Assembly: GCA_963757605.1 (NCBI GenBank)
Contig: CAVWSF010000003.1
Coordinates: 310,001-374,000, forward strand
From: JAICJC01 sp963757605
GTDB lineage: Bacteria > Actinomycetota > Thermoleophilia > Gaiellales > JAICJC01
Reading direction: 5' to 3'
DNA: 64,000 nucleotides
Shown here piece by piece: positions 1 through 8,087 of the stretch (the stretch's first letter is position 1; each line of letters begins with the position of its first letter). The notes under the pieces were generated by a model. It did no database searches and was not told the origin of the DNA. It saw nothing but the letters and a program-made list of their open reading frames with translations. A program made the position numbers and the translations under genes.

Positions 1-607
1 CGCTCGTGTCCTCGACGCGCAGCACCTCCATCGTGTTCAGGTCGACGACGGTGAAGAGGCCCTCGATCGGGCGGGCGTAGGCGTTGTCGGCCAGGCTCTC
101 GCGGTACCAGCACGGCGTCCACGCGAGCCGCCGGCCCTGCTCCTCAGGCTGCACGTGGCCGCCCAGCGACCACGCCTCGGCCATCACGTTCTGCGGCTCG
201 GAGATGCCCCGCCGGGCGAGCGCCTCGCGGAAGCGAGGGTCAGCGCGGACCGCCCGCTCGCACTCCATGTACTCGTCGAGGGTGATCGCGGCCTGCACGC
301 CGGGCACGGTGTCCCAGGAGCTGACGGCGCCGCCGTCCAGCGACACCACGGCCTCGAGGGTCGCCTGCGCGGCACGGTCGACGATGACGACCGCCGCCTC
401 GCGCGAGATCGGCTCGCCGGCTTCATACCGGGCCAGCTCGTCCTTCTCCGGCTCGCGCAGCGAGATGTCGACCAACCGGGCCTCGTCGCCGAGGTCGCGC
501 TCCGCGCGGAGAATCGCGACGGTGCGGGCGATCTCCTCGGCGGTGAGCGGGTCGAGGGGATGGGAGACGCCCCGATCGGTGCGGGTCGCGTCGGTGGTGG
601 CTGCCAT
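1..607 (-). CDS. Copper amine oxidase, N-terminal part (runs off left edge)
   Basis: An open frame begins at an ATG at 607 and leaves the window after about 202 codons. The protein starts with a stretch reading HPLDPLTAEEIARTVAILR, typical of the N2 domain of copper amine oxidases (primary-amine oxidases such as tyramine or phenylethylamine oxidase). These enzymes convert primary amines to aldehydes with release of ammonia and hydrogen peroxide. The catalytic domain with the topaquinone tyrosine and copper histidines lies outside the window, so substrate and activity cannot be judged. A GAGGAG ribosome binding site sits 5 bases before the ATG and a good promoter lies just upstream. Confidence 0.85.
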   Translation of the reverse strand, partial: MAATTDATRTDRGVSHPLDPLTAEEIARTVAILRAERDLGDEARLVDISLREPEKDELARYEAGEPISREAAVVIVDRAAQATLEAVVSLDGGAVSSWDTVPGVQAAITLDEYMECERAVRADPRFREALARRGISEPQNVMAEAWSLGGHVQPEEQGRRLAWTPCWYRESLADNAYARPIEGLFTVVDLNTMEVLRVEDTS

Positions 608-658
608 GGGCTCTCCTCTGCGACTGCCGGCACGACGTGCCGGACGTTCAGAATGTTG

Positions 659-688
659 ATCCTAAGACAGTTTTCTGGACGGTGTCAA
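659..688 (-). promoter_or_regulatory. Promoter of the amine oxidase gene
   Basis: On the minus strand, TTGACA (688-683) is followed after 18 bases by TAGGAT (664-659). This is one of two near-consensus -35/-10 pairs noticed in the window. It leaves a leader of about 45 nt that carries the GAGGAG site before the ATG at 607. Confidence 0.65.
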
Positions 689-704
689 CCGCCGCGGCCG
701 ACGG

Positions 705-710
705 TAGCGT
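705..710 (+). promoter_or_regulatory. -10 box of mutY (leaderless type)
   Basis: TAGCGT lies 7 bases before the GTG at 718, so RNA would begin at or next to the start codon. This supports the GTG over an ATG at 637, which would place the box inside the gene. Confidence 0.5.
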
Positions 711-717
711 GCACCCC

Positions 718-1536
718 GTGCAGGAGCAGCTCCTCGCCTGGTACGACGAGCACGCCCGCGACCTCCCGTGGCGGCGAACGCACGACCCCTACGCCATCCT
801 CGTCAGCGAGGTGATGCTCCAGCAAACCCAGGTCGGCCGCGTCGTCCCGCGCTACCTGGAGTGGCTCGAGCGCTGGCCGACCGCGGAGGCGCTGGCGGCC
901 GCGGCGCCCGCCGACGTCATCCGGGCGTGGAGCGGGCTCGGCTACAACCGCCGGGCCGTGAACCTGCACCGCTGCGCGCAGGCCGTCGCGGCGCCCGGCG
1001 GGTTCCCGCGCGAGCCCGGCGAGCTCCAGAAGCTCCCCGGGATCGGGCCGTACACGGCCGCTGCCATCGCCTGCTTCGCCTTCGGCGCCCAGATCGCCGC
1101 GCCCGACGCGAACGCCCTGCGCGTGCTGGAGCGGGCCTTCCCCGGCGCCGACGTCGCGATCCCGCCCGGTCGGGCCTACGAGTGGAACCAGGCACTCTTC
1201 GACCTCGGCCGCGAGGTCTGCATCGCCCGCAAACCTCGCTGCGGCGTCTGTCCGCTCGCCTCCGGCTGCCCGTCGCGGGGCCGCACCTACGCGCCGCTTC
1301 GGCGTCAGTCCCGTTTCGAGGGCTCCTTCCGCCAGCGGCGGGCCGGGCTCCTGCGCGAGATCGCCGCCGCCGGCCGGCTCCCCGAGGCCGAGTGCGATGC
1401 CGAGGCGCTCGTCTCGCTCGTGCGCGACGGGCTGGCCGAGGTGTTAGACGGCGAGGCCCGTCTGCCTGGTCAGACGAGCCTTGCGACGAGCTCCGCGAGC
1501 CCCTCGAGCGACGGCAGCTCCGCGTCGGGCGCGTAG
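718..1536 (+). CDS. mutY: A/G-specific adenine glycosylase (MutY family)
   Basis: 272 aa base-excision repair enzyme of the MutY family, which removes adenine mispaired with guanine or 8-oxoguanine. Visible features are the catalytic Glu in EVMLQQTQV (about residue 31), the helix-hairpin-helix LPGIGPYTAAA (about 106), the catalytic Asp in PDANALRVLER (about 130) and four iron-sulfur cysteines at about 168, 175, 178 and 184 (C-x6-C-x2-C-x5-C). It is shorter than classical MutY and ends soon after the cluster, so the C-terminal 8-oxoguanine recognition domain seems absent. The GTG at 718 is chosen because a TAnnnT box lies 7 bases upstream. Its 3' end overlaps the convergent HAD gene by 67 bases. 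Confidence 0.88.
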   Translation: MQEQLLAWYDEHARDLPWRRTHDPYAILVSEVMLQQTQVGRVVPRYLEWLERWPTAEALAAAAPADVIRAWSGLGYNRRAVNLHRCAQAVAAPGGFPREPGELQKLPGIGPYTAAAIACFAFGAQIAAPDANALRVLERAFPGADVAIPPGRAYEWNQALFDLGREVCIARKPRCGVCPLASGCPSRGRTYAPLRRQSRFEGSFRQRRAGLLREIAAAGRLPEAECDAEALVSLVRDGLAEVLDGEARLPGQTSLATSSASPSSDGSSASGA

Positions 1537-2153
1537 CCCTCGGGCAGCTCGCGGCCGGCGCGGTTGATCCAGACCGCCTTCATCCCGCAGGCCTGGGCGC
1601 CGGCGACGTCGGTGTCGAGGTCGTCGCCGACATGCACCCACCGCTCCGGCTCGCCGCCCGCCAGCTCGGCGGCGTGCAGGAACGGCGCGGCGGCCGGCTT
1701 CAGCTCGCCGACCCGCTCGGCGTGGACGACGAACGCGAACCGGCGGGCGACGGCGAGCTTCTCGACGGGGAAGTTGCCGTTCGTGATCGCCCCGAGCACG
1801 TGTCCGGCGCCGGCCAGCCGGTCCATCTCGGGCTCGACGTCGGCGTGCAGCTCGACCGAGAAGACCCGCTCGGCCATCCACACGTCGACCATCCAGCGCG
1901 GGAGCCCCTCGTCCACCACCCCGCGGTCGGCCAGGACGCGCCGGAACGACTCCATCCGGAGCTCCTCGTACGTCCCGGCCTCGCCGTCGAGCGCCGCCCG
2001 GTAGGCGTGCAGCACCTCCACCGTGATCGTCCCCTGAAGCGCCGGGATGCGCTCCTCGAGCTGCCGGATCGTGCGGCGCAGGGCGCCGTCCATCATCGGC
2101 ATGAACTCCCACAGCGTCTCGTCGAGATCGAACGAGACGACCGCCGGGGTCAA
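1470..2153 (-). CDS. HAD-superfamily hydrolase
   Basis: 227 aa haloacid-dehalogenase-type phosphatase. Motif I is FDLDETLWEF near the N-terminus, a conserved ITNGN follows in the middle, and the acidic motif HVGDDLDTDVAGA lies near the C-terminus. The substrate cannot be read from the sequence. The start is TTG at 2153: it overlaps the ispF stop as TTGA, and the next ATG lies beyond the catalytic aspartates. It is the last gene of the carD to ispF chain and is probably translationally coupled to ispF. Confidence 0.82.
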   Translation of the reverse strand: MTPAVVSFDLDETLWEFMPMMDGALRRTIRQLEERIPALQGTITVEVLHAYRAALDGEAGTYEELRMESFRRVLADRGVVDEGLPRWMVDVWMAERVFSVELHADVEPEMDRLAGAGHVLGAITNGNFPVEKLAVARRFAFVVHAERVGELKPAAAPFLHAAELAGGEPERWVHVGDDLDTDVAGAQACGMKAVWINRAGRELPEGYAPDAELPSLEGLAELVARLV

Positions 2154-2638
2154 CCGGGCCTCCGAAGCAGGGCGACGGCGTGGCAGGCGGCGCCCTCGCC
2201 GCGGCCCGTGAAGCCCAGCCGGTCGGTGGTCGTGGCGCGCACGGTGACGCGGCTGGGCTCGACGCCCAGCGCGCCGGCCACAGCCGCCCGCATGGCGTCG
2301 CGGTGGGGCGCGAGCCGCGGCTCCTCGAGGATCACGACCGCGTCGAGGTTCACGAGCTCCCATCCGCCGGCGCGCACCTGCTCCCACGCCGTGCGGAGGA
2401 GGCCCAGGCTCGACGCGCCCGCGTAGGCCGGGTCGCCCGGCGGGAAGAGGTGGCCGATGTCCTCCAGGCCCGCGGCGCCGAGGATCGCGTCGGTCGCCGC
2501 GTGGCAGACCACGTCGGCGTCGGAGTGGCCCTGAAGCCCGCGGTCGTGGGGGATCTCGACCCCGCCCAGCAGGAGCTTTCGGCCCTCGGCGAACGCGTGC
2601 GCGTCGACGCCGATCCCGACCCGCATCTCGTCGCTCAT
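2150..2638 (-). CDS. ispF: 2-C-methyl-D-erythritol 2,4-cyclodiphosphate synthase
   Basis: 162 aa, normal length for IspF. It cyclises CDP-ME 2-phosphate to MEcPP in the MEP pathway of isoprenoid synthesis. The metal-binding DxH is seen in GVDAHAF near residue 10, and the family block GHSDADVVCHAATDAILGAA and the DIGHLFPP segment follow. The ATG at 2638 overlaps the ispD stop as ATGA, so ispD and ispF are co-translated neighbours. Confidence 0.96.
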   Translation of the reverse strand: MSDEMRVGIGVDAHAFAEGRKLLLGGVEIPHDRGLQGHSDADVVCHAATDAILGAAGLEDIGHLFPPGDPAYAGASSLGLLRTAWEQVRAGGWELVNLDAVVILEEPRLAPHRDAMRAAVAGALGVEPSRVTVRATTTDRLGFTGRGEGAACHAVALLRRPG

Positions 2639-3327
2639 GCCCGCTCCCCGGCGTACGCCTCGGCCCGGGCCAGGTCGCCGGCGTCGGTGATCTTCAGGTT
2701 GGCCGCCTCGCCCTCGACGACGACCACCCGGCCGCCGCTTCGCTCCACGAGCTGGGCGCAGTCGGTCGCCGCCTCGAGCTCCTCCGCGGGCGCGGCGAAG
2801 GCCCGCCGCAGCGCCTCGGCGCGGAAACCCTGCGGCGTCTGCACGGCCCGCAGCTCGGAGCGGTCGAGCGTCTCGATCACGGCGGCGCCGCCGACCCGCT
2901 TCACCGTGTCGGCCACCGCGACCCCCGGCACCGCGCCGTCGGCGTCGCGAAGCGCATCGAGGACGCGGTCGACCAGCGCCTCGGAGGCGAACGGCCGGGC
3001 GGCGTCGTGCACGAGGACGGCCGTCGCGGACTCGGACACTTCGGCCAACCCCGCCGCGACCGAGAGCGCCCGGGTCGCGCCGCCGGGGACGGCCGCCGCC
3101 ACCTTCCCGGCGGCCAGCTCGTCGGCGAGGAGCGCGGTCGGCTCCTCCCACCCCTCCGGGACGACCACCACCATCCGCTCCACGCGCGGGTGGGCCTCGA
3201 ACAGCTCGACGGCGTGCGCCAGAAGCGGCCGCCCGCCCAGCTTGGCGAACGCCTTCGGGCGCTCCTGCGCGAGCCTGCGGCCGTCGCCGGCCGCGGCCAC
3301 GACGGCCCACACGAGCTCATTCGTCAT
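2635..3327 (-). CDS. ispD: 2-C-methyl-D-erythritol 4-phosphate cytidylyltransferase
   Basis: 230 aa MEP-pathway enzyme that joins CTP and MEP to give CDP-ME. The nucleotide-binding start AAAGDGRRLAQERPKAF, the VLVHDAARPF motif in the middle and the VQTPQGF segment are all present. The ATG at 3327 overlaps the stop of the upstream PIN-TRAM gene as ATGA. Together with ispF this gives steps 3 and 5 of the pathway; the kinase IspE is not in the window. Confidence 0.96.
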   Translation of the reverse strand: MTNELVWAVVAAAGDGRRLAQERPKAFAKLGGRPLLAHAVELFEAHPRVERMVVVVPEGWEEPTALLADELAAGKVAAAVPGGATRALSVAAGLAEVSESATAVLVHDAARPFASEALVDRVLDALRDADGAVPGVAVADTVKRVGGAAVIETLDRSELRAVQTPQGFRAEALRRAFAAPAEELEAATDCAQLVERSGGRVVVVEGEAANLKITDAGDLARAEAYAGERA

Positions 3328-4385
3328 TCGCCCGTCGCGTCGCCGATGCGGGTGAAGATCATCTTCCCCGACGGCGACTGGAGCACCGAGGTCACCTGCA
3401 CGTCGACCGTGTCGCCGACCCGGCGGCGGCCGCCCTCGACGACCACCATCGTGCCGTCGTCCAGATAGCCGACGCCCTGATCGTGTTCCTTGCCCTCACG
3501 GATCAGGCGGATCTCGAGCCGCTCGCCCGGGAGCACCGCCGGCTTGAGCGCGTTCGCGAGCTCGTTCACGTTCAGGACGACCACGTCCTGGATCCGCGCG
3601 AGCCGGTTCAGGTTGTAGTCGGTGGTGAGGATGCGAAGCCCGCGCTGCCGCGCAAGCTTGAGGAGCTTCGCGTCGACGTCCGCCAGCTCGGGGAAGTCGA
3701 CCTCGGGCGTCGCCACCGGCACGTCCGAGCGCAGGCCCTGGACGACCTCGAGGCCGCGGCGGCCGCGGGCCCGCTTCAGCGGATCGCCGGAGTCGGCGAC
3801 CTGCTGGAGCTCGCGCAGCACGAACTCGGGCACGACCAGCTCGCCGCTCAGGAAGCCCGTGCGGACGATGTCCGCGATCCGCCCGTCGATGATCGCGCTC
3901 GTGTCGACGAGCGTCTGGCCGGCGGGCGTGGGCGACCCCGGAACGCCGGGCTCGCTGATCTGGTACACGCCGACCAGCCGCAGGATGCCGCGGTGCTTCT
4001 TGGCCGCGACGTAGGCGAAGAGGTACCCCACCACCAGGAACAGCGGCAGGATGATCCAGTTTCCGATGTACGGCAGCGTGTGGACCGGAAACCACAGGAG
4101 CGCCGACACCAGGAGGCCCACGAGGAGGCCGATCGCGGCCACGGTGAGCTCTCCGGCACTCCGGGCCGACGCAGCGCGCTCGACCCTCTTGAATCCCCGC
4201 ACCAGCGCCTTCCCGACCAGTCCGCCGACCATCCAGCCGACGGCGAAGGCGAGGAAGACGATGACTCCAAAGGCGGGGTAGGCGTATGAGGCCGAATATC
4301 GGTCGGTGAGGTTGTAGGAAAACCCCGCCTGGAGGGCGCCGAGAACTCCCAAGAGGGACAAGACGATTCGGGTTGACACCACCAT
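3324..4385 (-). CDS. PIN and TRAM domain membrane protein (YacL family)
   Basis: 353 aa. The N-terminal half has about four membrane segments (residues ~5-20, ~37-60, ~80-100, ~108-128). A PIN nuclease-like domain starts at LVDTSAIIDGRIADI (about 160) with further acids at VVPEFVLRELQQVAD and ILTTDYNLNRLA. The C-terminal 70 residues form a TRAM RNA-binding fold. This matches the YacL-type family often found beside carD and ispD. Its cellular role is not firmly known; a membrane-anchored RNase is the usual inference. A GGAAGGAG ribosome site precedes the ATG at 4385. Confidence 0.88.
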   Translation of the reverse strand: MVVSTRIVLSLLGVLGALQAGFSYNLTDRYSASYAYPAFGVIVFLAFAVGWMVGGLVGKALVRGFKRVERAASARSAGELTVAAIGLLVGLLVSALLWFPVHTLPYIGNWIILPLFLVVGYLFAYVAAKKHRGILRLVGVYQISEPGVPGSPTPAGQTLVDTSAIIDGRIADIVRTGFLSGELVVPEFVLRELQQVADSGDPLKRARGRRGLEVVQGLRSDVPVATPEVDFPELADVDAKLLKLARQRGLRILTTDYNLNRLARIQDVVVLNVNELANALKPAVLPGERLEIRLIREGKEHDQGVGYLDDGTMVVVEGGRRRVGDTVDVQVTSVLQSPSGKMIFTRIGDATGE

Positions 4386-4474
4386 CGTCCGCTCCTTCCT
4401 CGGAACGTTCGCTTGTGCCCGGGCGTCCGGTTGGGCCTCACGGCCTCCGGCCCCGGAAAGGAAGAAAAGTGTGG

Positions 4475-4981
4475 CTACGCGCGGGCCCGGCGCGCCTCGC
4501 CGATCTCCTCGAGCACCTCCTCCAGGAACTCGCGCGCCTCGTCCTCGTCCATGTTCTTGGCGTACATGAGCTCGGACGCAAGGATGCGCTTGGCCTTCGA
4601 GAACATCTGCTTCTCGCCGGTTGACAGCCCCTTCTCCTGGTCGCGCTGGGCGAGATTCCGCACCACCTCGGCCATCTCGAAGATGTCGCCCGTCTTCATC
4701 TTGTCCCGGTTGTGCTTGAACCGGCGGTTCCAGTTCTTGGGCATCTTGGTGCCGTCGCCCTGGAGCACCTCGATCACCTGATCGACGGTCTCTTCCTGGA
4801 TCACCTTGCGCAGCCCGACGCGATCAGCGCTGTCGAGCGGGATGGTGACGGTCATATCGTTGTGCAGGATCTTGATCGTCAGGTAGTCGCGCTCCTGATC
4901 TCCCACCTGCCGCGTATCTCTGCTCACGATCGTCCCCGCACCGTGATGCGGGTACACGACCTTCTCGCCAACTTTGTACAA
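4475..4981 (-). CDS. carD: CarD-family RNA polymerase binding regulator
   Basis: 168 aa. It begins MYKVGEKVVYPHHGAGTI, the Tudor-like RNA-polymerase-interacting domain, and ends in a helical DNA-binding region rich in acidic and basic residues (EDEAREFLEEVLEEIGEARR). CarD stabilises the open promoter complex, which matters for rRNA and other promoters in actinobacteria. The start is TTG at 4981 (TTG TAC AAA GTT), preceded by GAGGAGG and GAGGG. An 89-base gap with no clear terminator separates it from the PIN-TRAM gene. Confidence 0.95.
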   Translation of the reverse strand: MYKVGEKVVYPHHGAGTIVSRDTRQVGDQERDYLTIKILHNDMTVTIPLDSADRVGLRKVIQEETVDQVIEVLQGDGTKMPKNWNRRFKHNRDKMKTGDIFEMAEVVRNLAQRDQEKGLSTGEKQMFSKAKRILASELMYAKNMDEDEAREFLEEVLEEIGEARRARA

Positions 4982-5055
4982 AGTGTCCCTCGACCTCCTC
5001 GCCGGATTGACCCGGGCGGCCGCCTCAGACCATTCTCCGGGAGGCGAAAATTCTA

Positions 5056-6246
5056 TCAGAAGCAGGCCTCTCCAGGCGAAAGCGTCAGGCTATATTGAAC
5101 TCTACCGCAAATAAATCGCGTCAAAACCGGGCGATCGCTGACAATTAATCTTACGAAATTCAGGTAACGATCGACCAGATTCTGCTCCTGGAGCCGGCGC
5201 AGCCCCTCCCGGATCTCGCGAGCCCGGACCGCGCCGACACCCTCCACCTCCTCGAGCTCGCCCTGCGAGGCCCGCACGAACGCCTCCAGCGTCCCGAAAT
5301 GGGCGACGACGTGGTTCACGACGCCCTCCGGTAGCCGGGGCACCTTCGAGAGCACGCGGTAGCCGCGCGGCGTGACGGCGTGGTCGACGGGCGAGATGGT
5401 GCGCGGGTAGCCGAGCACCTCGGCCAGCGACTCGACCTCGAGGAGCTGCGAGTCGGGCAGCGCGTGCAGCTGCTCGAGCGCGCGCTCGGGCCCGCCGGTG
5501 AGCGAGTCGAGACAGTAGTCGCGCACCATCGCCACCTCGTCGCCCGGGACCCACTCGGACATCTCGTCGAGCTGGATCTTGATCAGGCGGCCCTCGACGC
5601 CCAACTCGACCACGTTGCGCTCGATCTCCGAGCGCATGCGCGACGTCATCTCGGCCCGCTGGAGCGCCACGAGGACGTCGTCGAGCATCGCGGCCCCCTG
5701 GAACTCGAGCGCCGTGAGCCGGGTCGAGACCTGGTCGAAGCGGGCGCGGTAGGTCTCGAGGGTCGTGACCGCCTGGTTGGTCTTGGCGAGGACGTCGGAG
5801 ATCTCCTCGAGCTGGTAGCGGGCGTCGCTGACGTAGAGCGTCACGACGTCGCGCTGCTGGGAGATCGAGATCACGAGCGCCCCGGTCTGCTTGGCGACGC
5901 GCTCGGCGGTGCGGTGGCGGGTGCCGGTCTCGGCCGACGGGATCGTCGGGTCGGGCATGAGCTGCACGTTGGCGTACACGATGCGGGTCGCCATCGCGTT
6001 CAGGATGATGGCGCCGTCCATCTTGGCGAGCTCGTACAGCAGGTAAGGCGAGAACGACTGGTCGAGCCGGATGCCGCCCGAGAACAGGAACGACAGCTCG
6101 GCCGGCTCGCCGATCACGATGAGCGCGCCCAGGTCTCCGCGCAGGATGTCGTTGATGCCCTGGCGCATGTTCGTGCCCGGCGCGATCCGCCGCAGCGCCT
6201 CGAGCATCTTGGGGTCCGTGCGGACGTCGATTAGGGGCTCGCTCAT
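5056..6246 (-). CDS. disA: DNA integrity scanning diadenylate cyclase
   Basis: 396 aa. Makes c-di-AMP from two ATP and scans DNA for branched structures. The catalytic DAC domain carries LAKMDGAIIL and GTRHRTAERV; a central helical linker and a C-terminal HhH region (EVEGVGAVRAREIREGL) follow. The ATG at 6246 lies 13 bases after the radA stop. The last 35 or so residues, beyond LVDRYL where DisA usually ends, come from A+T-richer sequence that also holds the likely carD promoter. This tail may be a lost stop codon rather than a functional extension. Confidence 0.95.
   Translation of the reverse strand: MSEPLIDVRTDPKMLEALRRIAPGTNMRQGINDILRGDLGALIVIGEPAELSFLFSGGIRLDQSFSPYLLYELAKMDGAIILNAMATRIVYANVQLMPDPTIPSAETGTRHRTAERVAKQTGALVISISQQRDVVTLYVSDARYQLEEISDVLAKTNQAVTTLETYRARFDQVSTRLTALEFQGAAMLDDVLVALQRAEMTSRMRSEIERNVVELGVEGRLIKIQLDEMSEWVPGDEVAMVRDYCLDSLTGGPERALEQLHALPDSQLLEVESLAEVLGYPRTISPVDHAVTPRGYRVLSKVPRLPEGVVNHVVAHFGTLEAFVRASQGELEEVEGVGAVRAREIREGLRRLQEQNLVDRYLNFVRLIVSDRPVLTRFICGRVQYSLTLSPGEACF
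5091..5124 (-). promoter_or_regulatory. Possible carD promoter inside the disA 3' end
   Basis: On the minus strand, TTGACG (5124-5119) is followed by an A+T-rich stretch ending in TTCAATATAG (5099-5090). The region is clearly A+T-richer than its surroundings and lies about 110 bases before the carD start. Spacing to the best -10 match (about 19) is loose, so this is only a candidate. Confidence 0.35.
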
Positions 6247-6259
6247 GGCCGGAATGCGA

Positions 6260-7594
6260 TCAGGGCAATGCGAGCCCGATCGCCGCATCCAGGGTATCAG
6301 CGCGGCGGACGGTCAGGAAAGCCGCTGCCACCGTGCCCTCGGGCGCGACGACCTCGCTCACGCCCAGCTTGGCCGCCTCGGCGAGGCGCGGGGCGGCGTG
6401 CCCGACCGGGCGCAGGCGGCCGGTCAGGCCGATCTCGCCGAAGCAGGCCAACCGCTCGGCCGGCGGACGGCCGCGGTGCGACGAGACGATGGCCAGCGCG
6501 ACGGCCAGGTCGGCCGCCGGCTCGTCGACGCGCACGCCGCCGGCGACGTTCACGAAGACGTCGGACGAGCCGAGCGCGATCCCGGCGTGGCGCCCGAGCA
6601 CGGCGAGCAGCATGCTGAGCCGGTTTCGGTCGAACCCGGTCGCCTGGCGGCGCGGCATGGCCAGGTCGGACGGCGCCACGAGCGCCTGCACCTCGAGCAG
6701 GATCGGGCGGCTGCCCTCGATGGCCGGCAGGAGCACCGCGCCCGGCCCCGGAGGGCCGTCCTCGGCGAGCGCCGAGGAGGGGTCGGTCACCGGCACGAGC
6801 CCCGTCCCGGTCATCTCGAAGATCCCGATCTCGTCGGTGGAGCCGAACCGGTTCTTGACGGCCCGAAGGACGCGCAGGTGGCGGTAGCGGTCGCCCTCGA
6901 ACTGGAGGACGGCGTCGACCAGGTGCTCGAGCACGCGCGGGCCGGCGACGGCGCCGTCCTTGGTGACGTGGCCCACGAGCACGATGGCGACGCCGCGGGA
7001 CTTCGCCAGCCGCAGCAGCCGGTCGGCCGCCTCGCGCACCTGGGCCACCGAGCCGGCGCCCGAGCCGACATCGGCGGAGTGCAGCGTCTGGACGGAGTCG
7101 ATCACGCACACGTCGGGGAGCTCGGCGGCGATCGTCTCGACGACGACGTCGAGCTCGGTCTCGGCCAGGATGCCGATGCCGCCGGATGTGGCCAGCCGCT
7201 CGGCGCGCATCCGCACCTGGGCCGGCGACTCCTCGCCCGAGACGAGCAGCGTGCGCAGGCCGCGGGCCGACGCCGCTGCGAGCGCCTGGAGCAGGAGCGA
7301 GCTCTTGCCGACGCCGGGCTCGCCGCCGATCAGGACGAGCGACCCGGGCACGAGCCCGCCGCCGAGCACCCGGTCGAGCTCCTCGATGCCGGTCGCCATG
7401 CGGGCGCCCTCGGCGGTCTCGACGTCGGAGAGGCGGGCAACCGCGACGGGCCGGGGACGGCCGTTTCTGGCCGGCGCCGCGGCCCGCTCCTCCTCGAGCG
7501 TGTTCCACTCGCCGCAGCCCGGGCAGCGGCCCAGCCACTTGGGGGCGTGGTGCCCGCAGGCGGTGCAGGCATATGCGACGAGCGTCCGGGACAC
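6260..7594 (-). CDS. radA: DNA repair protein RadA (Sms)
   Basis: 444 aa. The order is a four-cysteine zinc finger (CTACGHHAPKWLGRCPGCGEW spread over residues ~10-30), a RecA-like ATPase with Walker A GEPGVGKSS, the RadA-specific KNRFGSTDE, and a C-terminal Lon-protease-like domain. RadA is a hexameric helicase that promotes branch migration in recombination. The GTG at 7594 is the only start that keeps the zinc finger at the N-terminus. disA follows 13 bases later, the usual actinobacterial pairing. Confidence 0.96.
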   Translation of the reverse strand: MSRTLVAYACTACGHHAPKWLGRCPGCGEWNTLEEERAAAPARNGRPRPVAVARLSDVETAEGARMATGIEELDRVLGGGLVPGSLVLIGGEPGVGKSSLLLQALAAASARGLRTLLVSGEESPAQVRMRAERLATSGGIGILAETELDVVVETIAAELPDVCVIDSVQTLHSADVGSGAGSVAQVREAADRLLRLAKSRGVAIVLVGHVTKDGAVAGPRVLEHLVDAVLQFEGDRYRHLRVLRAVKNRFGSTDEIGIFEMTGTGLVPVTDPSSALAEDGPPGPGAVLLPAIEGSRPILLEVQALVAPSDLAMPRRQATGFDRNRLSMLLAVLGRHAGIALGSSDVFVNVAGGVRVDEPAADLAVALAIVSSHRGRPPAERLACFGEIGLTGRLRPVGHAAPRLAEAAKLGVSEVVAPEGTVAAAFLTVRRADTLDAAIGLALP

Positions 7595-7648
7595 GGACGA
7601 TCCATTTTCGCAGTGAGCCCGGATGGCGCCGGGGCCGTGGCGGGTTGC

Positions 7649-7654
7649 TAACGT
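7649..7654 (+). promoter_or_regulatory. Possible -10 box of the cupredoxin gene
   Basis: TAACGT lies 10 bases before the ATG at 7665. The spacing is slightly longer than for the other leaderless-type boxes, so a very short leader is more likely. Confidence 0.35.
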
Positions 7655-7664
7655 CCTTGGCCTT

Positions 7665-8087
7665 ATGACCCACACAAACCGCATCATCAGGGGCCGCTGG
7701 ATCGTCGGGGCTGCGGTCATCGCAGTGCTCGCCGGTGCCTGCGGCGGCGGTGGTTCGAGCGGCGGCGGATCCTCCGGCGGCGGGGGCGGATCGGCCTCCG
7801 GCGGCCAGGTCGTCGAGATCGACGTCGCAAGCAGCGGATTTGCCTACGCGGAGACCACCGCGACCGCCACGGCCGGGCACGTCGTGATCAAGTCGATGAA
7901 CCCCCAGGGAACCGGCCACGACATCTCGCTCAAGGGCAACGGTGTCGACGAGCACGGCGACGTCGTGCAGGACGGCGGCGTCTCGACGATCGACATCGCC
8001 GACCTGAAGGCCGGCACGTACGAGTACTACTGCTCGGTGCCCGGCCACGAGGCCGCCGGCATGAAGGGCACCCTCACCGTTTCTTAG
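7665..8087 (+). CDS. Plastocyanin-like copper lipoprotein
   Basis: 140 aa exported cupredoxin. A signal peptide with lipobox (VLAGACGG) is followed by a Gly/Ser-rich linker and a beta-sandwich. Likely type 1 copper ligands are His in GTGHDI, Cys and His in YYCSVPGH, and Met in EAAGMKG, the standard order. It probably carries electrons at the outer face of the membrane; the partner is unknown. The start at 7665 gives a proper signal peptide, whereas the upstream in-frame ATG at 7623 would not. The stop overlaps the convergent beta-helix gene by 4 bases. Confidence 0.85.
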   Translation: MTHTNRIIRGRWIVGAAVIAVLAGACGGGGSSGGGSSGGGGGSASGGQVVEIDVASSGFAYAETTATATAGHVVIKSMNPQGTGHDISLKGNGVDEHGDVVQDGGVSTIDIADLKAGTYEYYCSVPGHEAAGMKGTLTVS

